This document shows positions 15,179-20,256 of a DNA stretch of 20,256 nucleotides, piece by piece. Within the stretch, counting starts at the first letter, position 1, and the number at the start of each line of letters is the position of its first letter. The position numbers were made by a program, and so were the translations under genes. The notes beneath the pieces are model-generated. The model was not told the DNA's origin, searched no databases, and saw only the letters and a program-made list of their open reading frames with translations. Source of the stretch: a virus; the IMG/VR virus record IMGVR_UViG_3300018426_000210, positions 1-20,256 of that record, one strand, 5' to 3'.

Positions 15179-17101
15179 ATGGCTTTTTCCGTAAGTCCTT
15201 CCGTAATAGTTCGCGAAGTGGACGCAAGTGCAGCGGTACCAGCCATCGCAACACCACCTGCCGCTATCGCAGGTGTTTTTAGATGGGGTCCTGTAGGCGA
15301 GGCAGTTCTAGTTTCTTCTGAGAATGATTTAGTAAATAGATTTGGTACACCAACCAATAATAATTACGAAACATTCTTTGTAGCAGCAGACTATCTTTCT
15401 TATGCAAATGCTCTTTACGTGGCTAGAGTAGATAACGGTGCAGTTAAAGCATCTGCATCAGATACATCAAGTGCAAATACACAACTACATACTTTCGGTG
15501 CGTTCGACGCTTTATATCCTGGAGAGTTAGGAAACTCTATTGACGTTGCTTACGTTAAGGGTTCAAGCTTCTCAAACGATGTACTAAGTGTTGGTGATAT
15601 TACTGCTTCTCAATTAACTGGTAACACTCAAATTCAACAAACACTAAACTTTAATGATAGTGATGTTGATTTCGAAGTAGCACCTGCTAATAGAATCACA
15701 TCAGGATTAATTGATGCTGGTGATATTCTTGTAATCGGAAACGATTCAGTAGGATACCAAGAGTTAGAAGTAAGTTCAATCACAGAAACAGCGAGAGACA
15801 CATTAGGAGATGAAACTGCAAATACTTCATTAATCGTAGCATACGATTATAATATTGTATTCGGTTCATCTTGGAGATTAGCAGAATCTGACTTGAACAA
15901 ACTTTCTATTGTAAGAAAGTGGAAATACTCAAGCTGGTTTGGTAAAGCACCTCAAACTGCTAACTATCACATCGCAGTAATCGACAATGATGGTACTATT
16001 TCTGGTGAAGCTGGAACAGCACTGGAACTTTATACCGATGTTTCAACTACGTCAACCGCTAAACTATCAGACGGAACAACAAATTACTACGTAGATGTAA
16101 TCGACAATGGCTCTTCATGGGTTGCAGTCGCAAATACATCGCATTTCGAATCAGGCGCACAAGACAGTTCTTATGAAACTCTTGCAAATGGTACCGATGG
16201 TACATCAGAAACTGCAACAGCATTAGGACCTATCGCGGGTGGTTACGATTTATTCAAGAATGCAAACGAGATTGACGTCTCATTTGTTCTACAAGGTAAG
16301 GGTGACCAAGCCGGAACAGTTGCTAACTACATCATTTCTAACATCACAGATTACAGAAAAGATGCAGTCGCATTCTTATCACCTTCTAAGGCTGATGTCG
16401 TAGACGAAAACAAAACAAACGCAAAACTTAACAACGTCATTGCATATCGTAATAAGTTACAAAACTCTTCATACTGGTTTATGGATAGTGGATACAAATA
16501 CAGATATGACAAGTACAATGATACCTACCGTTATGTTCCACTAAATGGTGATACTGCAGGTCTAGCTTCAAGAGTTGAACCTTTCGAATCACCAGCTGGT
16601 TTCCGTAAGGGTGTAATTAAGAATGTTGTAAAACTTGCTTTCAACCCTAACAAAACACAAAGAGACCAATTATACTCTTCAGATGTTAACCCTGTAATGA
16701 GTCAAGTAGGACAAGGAATTGTACTATTCGGTGATAAGACAGGTCTTGGTTTACCAAGTGCATTTGACAGAATCAATGTAAGAAGACTCTTTATTGCGGT
16801 TGAGAAAGCAATTGCTAATGCAGCACAATCTTTCTTATTCGAACTTAACGATGAATTCTCACAGACTCAGTTCAAAAATATCGTTGAACCTTTCTTAAGA
16901 GAAATTCAAGGTAGACGTGGTATTATCGACTTTAGAGTAATTTCTGATACAACAGTAAATACTCCTGAAATCGTTGATGCTGGTAAGTTTAGAGCAAATA
17001 TCTTTATTAAACCTGCTAGAAGCATTAATGTTATTGAATTAACATTTGTTGCAACAAGAAGTGGTGTTGAATTTGAAGAAATTGTTGGCTCAATTGGTTA
17101 A
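15179..17101 (+). CDS. 18: Tail sheath protein gp18
   Basis: 640 aa (T4 gp18 is 659 aa), AAAGGAG before the ATG. The N-terminus SPSVIVREVDASAAVPAIAT with FRWGPVGEAVLV is the canonical sheath start. The C-terminal domain has GLPSAFDRINVRRLFIAVEK, then FLFELNDEFSQTQF, REIQGRRGIIDFRVISDTT and the final beta strand VIELTFVATRSGVEFEEIVG, the conserved tail-sheath core that forms the interlocking mesh. The middle (about residues 120-400) is the surface-exposed variable part. It builds the contractile sheath around the gp19 tube. Confidence 0.96.
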   Translation: MAFSVSPSVIVREVDASAAVPAIATPPAAIAGVFRWGPVGEAVLVSSENDLVNRFGTPTNNNYETFFVAADYLSYANALYVARVDNGAVKASASDTSSANTQLHTFGAFDALYPGELGNSIDVAYVKGSSFSNDVLSVGDITASQLTGNTQIQQTLNFNDSDVDFEVAPANRITSGLIDAGDILVIGNDSVGYQELEVSSITETARDTLGDETANTSLIVAYDYNIVFGSSWRLAESDLNKLSIVRKWKYSSWFGKAPQTANYHIAVIDNDGTISGEAGTALELYTDVSTTSTAKLSDGTTNYYVDVIDNGSSWVAVANTSHFESGAQDSSYETLANGTDGTSETATALGPIAGGYDLFKNANEIDVSFVLQGKGDQAGTVANYIISNITDYRKDAVAFLSPSKADVVDENKTNAKLNNVIAYRNKLQNSSYWFMDSGYKYRYDKYNDTYRYVPLNGDTAGLASRVEPFESPAGFRKGVIKNVVKLAFNPNKTQRDQLYSSDVNPVMSQVGQGIVLFGDKTGLGLPSAFDRINVRRLFIAVEKAIANAAQSFLFELNDEFSQTQFKNIVEPFLREIQGRRGIIDFRVISDTTVNTPEIVDAGKFRANIFIKPARSINVIELTFVATRSGVEFEEIVGSIG

Positions 17102-17107
17102 TAAATA
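17100..17107 (+). promoter_or_regulatory. Possible late promoter AATAAATA for gene 19
   Basis: A match to NATAAATA that overlaps the gene 18 stop codon and lies 25 bases before the ATG at 17133. Plausible because the tube protein is also needed in many copies. Confidence 0.45.
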
Positions 17108-17132
17108 ATTAGTAAAATAGGAGAACTAACAA

Positions 17133-17666
17133 ATGGCATTTAATATTAATGAGTTCAAATCCCAGCTAGTTGGTGGTGGTGCTCGACCTACGTTATTCCA
17201 ATGTCAAATCTTAAACCCTGTTGCTCCTGAAGCCGACTTTAAAGTTCCTTTCATGGTAAGAGCTGCGGGTATACCCGGCTCTTCCTTAGGTTCTTTCACA
17301 GCACCATACTTTGGTCGTCAGGTCAAGTATGCAGGTGATAGGGTATTTGAAGATTGGACAGTGACTGTTATTAACGATGAAGATTTCATTGTTAGAAACG
17401 GTTTGGAAGCATGGTCAAATGCTATCAATACACATGATGGTAATTTACGCTCACTTCCATCTGATTACAAATCAAATGGTTTAATTACACAATATAGTAA
17501 AGACGGAGACGCAATTAGAACTTATGTGTTCGAAGGTATGTACCCAGTGACTATTGACCAAATCCAAATGGATTGGGGTACAACCGATACAATTGAAGAA
17601 TTCTCAGTGACCTTCCAATATGACTTCTGGAGAGTCGAAGGTTCAACTGGAATTCCAACTACATAA
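17133..17666 (+). CDS. 19: Tail tube protein gp19
   Basis: 177 aa (T4 gp19 is 163 aa), TAGGAG before the ATG. Family features are FNINEFKSQLVGGGARPTLF at the start, PFMVRAAGIPGSSLGSF, YFGRQVKYAGDRVFEDWTVTV in the middle and VTFQYDFWRVEG near the end. It forms stacked hexameric rings of the inner tube through which DNA passes. It sits between sheath and portal, as in T4. Confidence 0.95.
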   Translation: MAFNINEFKSQLVGGGARPTLFQCQILNPVAPEADFKVPFMVRAAGIPGSSLGSFTAPYFGRQVKYAGDRVFEDWTVTVINDEDFIVRNGLEAWSNAINTHDGNLRSLPSDYKSNGLITQYSKDGDAIRTYVFEGMYPVTIDQIQMDWGTTDTIEEFSVTFQYDFWRVEGSTGIPTT

Positions 17667-17683
17667 TAATAGGAATTTAAATA

Positions 17684-19216
17684 ATGAAGATTTTTGGCTT
17701 CGAAATTAAGAGGCCTGAAGATGAGATAAAGAATGCTCCTATCTCATTTACAGAACCTCAAAATGATGATGGTGCGATTACCGTATCAGGTAACTCGCTA
17801 GGGGGCTTTTATAGTACTCTATTAGATATGGAAGGTTCAGCTAAGTCTGAATCCGAACTTATCACAAAGTATAGGAACATGGCCCTTCAGCCTGAGATTG
17901 CTCAGGCAGTTGATGATATAGTGAATGAAGCTATCTCGATTGAAATGGACGAAAGTGTCGTTAGCATAAGTTTAGGTGAAACTGATTTACCTGATAAAGT
18001 TAAAGACAAGATTGTAGAAGAATTTGATAACGTCGTATCTATGTTTGATATGTCAAACCAAGGATACGATATGTTCTATAAGTTTTATATCGACGGTCGA
18101 TTGAATTATCATATTATAATCGACCCCGATAACCTTAAAAGAGGTATTATAGAACTACGTTATTGTGACCCTCGAAAACTAAAACTAATTCGAGAGTTGG
18201 ACAAGAAAAGTAAAGACAAGCACTCAGGTGCTCCAGTCAAAAAGATTAAGAATGAATACTATATGTATTCTGAAAATGGATTTGGAGCTACTAGTGCAAG
18301 CGGTTCAACTGTTGGTTTTAAAATTGCGAAGGACTCTATTGCTAGAGTAACTTCAGGATTGATGAATGAGAATAATAGTTTAGTATTATCTCACTTACAT
18401 CCAGCAATTAAACCTTTAAATCAGTTGAGAATGCTAGAGGATGCTACAGTCATTTATACATTGACTAGAGCTCCTGAAAGAAGAATTTTTTATATTGATG
18501 TAGGTAATTTACCTAAGAATAAGGCGGAACAATATCTTAGAGATATGATGACTCGCCATAAGAATAAACTTCAATATAATTCGTCAACAGGTGAGATTAC
18601 AGATTCTCGTAAAATGTTGACAATGACTGAGGACTTTTGGTTCCCACGTCGAGGCGGTGAGCGTACCACAGAGGTTGATACATTAGCAGGTGGTAGTGCT
18701 CAAGGTTTAAGCAACGACGAAAACATGACGTATTTTCAACGTAAATTATATAAAGCGTTGAAAGTACCTTTAACGCGTTTAGAGCCTGAAACAATGGCGA
18801 ACTTTGGTAGAACATCTGAAATTACCAGAGACGAGTTAAAGTTTGGAAAGTTTATTAAACGTATCAGATCACGTTTTTCTTGGATATTTACTATTATGCT
18901 AGAAAAACAATTGGTACTTAAAGGTATTTTAACACCTGAAGAGTTCGATGAAATTAGAAATGATATTCGTTATGATTTTGCTAGAGATAGTTATTATGAC
19001 GAATTGAAAAATGCTGAAATTTTAAGAGAAAGATTAAATACTCTTAGAGATGTTGAAGAACAAATTGGAAAATATTATTCAAGAGAATGGGTAATAAGAA
19101 ATGTTCTTCAAATGTCAGAAGAAGAATTTAATGAAATGACGGATCAGATGGAAGCAGAAAAAGCGGCGGCACCTGATGAAGGCGACGAAGATATGGACTC
19201 AGGTAATCCATTTTAA
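17684..19216 (+). CDS. 20: Portal protein gp20
   Basis: 510 aa (T4 gp20 is 524 aa), AGGA about nine bases before the ATG. Recognisable segments are SELITKYRNMALQPEIAQAVDDIVNEAI, YDMFYKFYIDGRLNYHIIID, LRYCDPRKLKLIRE, then PAIKPLNQLRMLEDATVIYTLTRAPERRIFYIDVGNLPK and FWFPRRGGERTTEVDTLAGG, and YKALKVPLTRLEPE. The dodecameric portal starts head assembly, is the channel for gp17-driven packaging and later binds the neck. The last ~25 residues are acidic. The 3' part, from about 18,867, contains GATC sites that are absent from the rest of the window upstream, suggesting a recombination junction within the gene. Confidence 0.96.
   Translation: MKIFGFEIKRPEDEIKNAPISFTEPQNDDGAITVSGNSLGGFYSTLLDMEGSAKSESELITKYRNMALQPEIAQAVDDIVNEAISIEMDESVVSISLGETDLPDKVKDKIVEEFDNVVSMFDMSNQGYDMFYKFYIDGRLNYHIIIDPDNLKRGIIELRYCDPRKLKLIRELDKKSKDKHSGAPVKKIKNEYYMYSENGFGATSASGSTVGFKIAKDSIARVTSGLMNENNSLVLSHLHPAIKPLNQLRMLEDATVIYTLTRAPERRIFYIDVGNLPKNKAEQYLRDMMTRHKNKLQYNSSTGEITDSRKMLTMTEDFWFPRRGGERTTEVDTLAGGSAQGLSNDENMTYFQRKLYKALKVPLTRLEPETMANFGRTSEITRDELKFGKFIKRIRSRFSWIFTIMLEKQLVLKGILTPEEFDEIRNDIRYDFARDSYYDELKNAEILRERLNTLRDVEEQIGKYYSREWVIRNVLQMSEEEFNEMTDQMEAEKAAAPDEGDEDMDSGNPF
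18170..18866. other. Compositional junction: end of GATC-free tract
   Basis: The last Asp-Pro pair spelled GAC-CC before the change is at 18167-18172, and the first GATC in the window is at 18867-18870. Further GATC sites follow at 19142, 19327, 19338, 19389, 19423, 19447, 19573, 19648 and 19681. The interval between the two landmarks is where the change must lie. It is read by eye, not computed. Confidence 0.6.
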
Positions 19217-19224
19217 TATAAATA
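19217..19224 (+). promoter_or_regulatory. T4-type late promoter TATAAATA
   Basis: An exact TATAAATA directly after the gene 20 stop and 33 bases before the ATG at 19258. It probably starts the transcript for the head-assembly genes expected further right. Confidence 0.7.
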
Positions 19225-19257
19225 AAAAATAATATCAAATAAAATAGGGACTTAACA

Positions 19258-20256
19258 ATGAAAAACTTTAAAGATATTCTCTCAGAAATCGCCCAGCCGA
19301 AAAGTGGCGACGAGAAGAAATTTAAAGATCTACATAAGATCGAATTGATTAAACACCCAGTCGCTCCTGATAGTCAATTTACAGGTGAGATCGAAGGTGT
19401 AGAGCGTAAACCAAGACCAGCCGATCAAGAGGGCGATACTAATTACGATCCTCATTTAGAAAAACAAGACAAGCCATTTAAAATGCCAAGAGATATTGGC
19501 GGCGGTGCATTAAGAAAAGAAAATACTCAAGTTTCTTTTAAAGATTTAATGAACAAAATCACTTCAGAAGAAGATCTTCTTGAAAGTCCCCAAGAAGAAA
19601 TTCCAATGATGATGAAGCAACTTCATTATATCTGTTATGCAGCAGAAGATCTTATGGAATTTTTAGCAACAGACGATTTAGATCCAGAAGAATGGTGGCA
19701 AAATAAATTAGCACAAGTATTCGGTAATGTTAAATCATTACATGCTTATGCAGTAGGTTCAAAGAAAGCAGCAGAAGCTGAAAAAGATATTGATGTCGAT
19801 GACGATGATATGGAAGAAACATACGAGTCTGTTGACGAAGAAATTGCAAGCCTTCTTCATGAAGAAAAATGTGAATGTTGCGGAAATGAAATTACTAAAG
19901 AAGGTTGTGGATGTGATGAAGATTGTCCACATTGTGGCGGCAAAGGAAAAGTAGCCGAAGCTTATGATAGAGCTGCTGTTAGTGCAGCAGTAAGAAAAGC
20001 TGCCGAAAAAGAAAATATGAAATCAAAGCGTGATGTAGAGCGTTTCTTTGATTATGATGGTGGCGATATTATCTTTAGAATGGTTAAAGATGAAGACGAA
20101 GCAAATGTTCTAATGAGTCAACTCAAATCTCAATATAAGCAAAAGTTTAAAGAAGAAGTAGAAAACGTTGAAGAAGCAGCTTTTAAACCAGTGGTAGTAA
20201 AGCCTGGGTTTATGCAATTAAATAATAAAAAGAGAGTAAGAGTTACTCCACAAGAT
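19258..20256 (+). CDS. Acidic head-region protein with Cys-rich motif (3' truncated)
   Basis: The frame is open from the ATG at 19258 to the window edge, 333 codons without a stop; an AGGGA-type site lies eight bases upstream. Residues 1-100 are charged and probably disordered. Residues ~115-165 are a helical block (MMMKQLHYICYAAEDLMEFL, then DPEEWWQNKLAQVFGNVKSLHAY) similar to one I recall from head-assembly proteins of marine T4-like phages. Residues 205-226 hold seven cysteines: C205, C207, C208, C217, C219, C223 and C226 with a CPHCGGKGK end, resembling a zinc ribbon or DnaJ-like knuckle. T4 has the prohead core and protease genes 67, 68, 21 and 22 here, so a core/scaffold role is plausible but unproven. 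Gly codon GGC is commoner than in the genes to the left. Confidence 0.8.
   Translation, partial: MKNFKDILSEIAQPKSGDEKKFKDLHKIELIKHPVAPDSQFTGEIEGVERKPRPADQEGDTNYDPHLEKQDKPFKMPRDIGGGALRKENTQVSFKDLMNKITSEEDLLESPQEEIPMMMKQLHYICYAAEDLMEFLATDDLDPEEWWQNKLAQVFGNVKSLHAYAVGSKKAAEAEKDIDVDDDDMEETYESVDEEIASLLHEEKCECCGNEITKEGCGCDEDCPHCGGKGKVAEAYDRAAVSAAVRKAAEKENMKSKRDVERFFDYDGGDIIFRMVKDEDEANVLMSQLKSQYKQKFKEEVENVEEAAFKPVVVKPGFMQLNNKKRVRVTPQD

Overview
This window is a stretch of the late (virion) module of a T4-like myovirus. The order portal-distal to portal follows T4 genes 13, 14, 15, 16, 17, 18, 19, 20, all on the + strand and tightly packed. The low G+C content, the NATAAATA late promoters and the large tail fibre with repeated YDxxNTGYY motifs fit marine T4-like phages (those infecting cyanobacteria, SAR11 and similar hosts). 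The host cannot be named from the sequence alone.

Left to right: (1) positions 2-2677 are the 3' part of a giant tail-fibre/adhesin gene ending in an S74 intramolecular chaperone domain. (2) 2765-3542 hold two small tandem paralogues of unknown function. (3) 3627-6665 is a three-gene carbohydrate cassette: a GH130-like beta-propeller protein, a TPR plus FkbM-type methyltransferase, and a cytidylyltransferase fused to a mannose-6-phosphate-isomerase-like cupin. Blocks 2 and 3 each start with a full-consensus sigma70 promoter (TTGACA, 17 bp, TGnTATAAT) and a 14-nt dyad directly before the ribosome binding site. (4) 6721-10295 hold three virion-like paralogues sharing an N-terminal module, a 62-aa protein and a further beta-rich protein, where T4 has genes 12 and wac. 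(5) 10311-19216 are genes 13 to 20: neck, tail completion, terminase, sheath, tube and portal. A second cytidylyltransferase sits between genes 15 and 16. (6) 19258 to the right edge is an open, incomplete gene for an acidic, cysteine-motif protein in the head-assembly position.

The genes work together as follows. Genes 16 and 17 package DNA through the gene 20 portal. Genes 13, 14 and 15 join the filled head to the tail. Genes 18 and 19 make the contractile tail. The tail fibre and the paralogue cluster probably contact the host. The carbohydrate cassette could decorate virion or host surface glycans, but that is inference.

The strongest unexplained signal is compositional. I found no GATC in the first 18,866 bases read by eye, although dozens would be expected. 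Ten GATC sites then occur between 18,867 and 19,684. The choice of Asp codon before C flips at the same place. This points to strong counter-selection of GATC in most of the window and a recombination (or assembly) junction inside the 3' half of gene 20. No stretch over 300 bases lacks a gene. I saw no tRNA, CRISPR array, insertion sequence, intron or intein.
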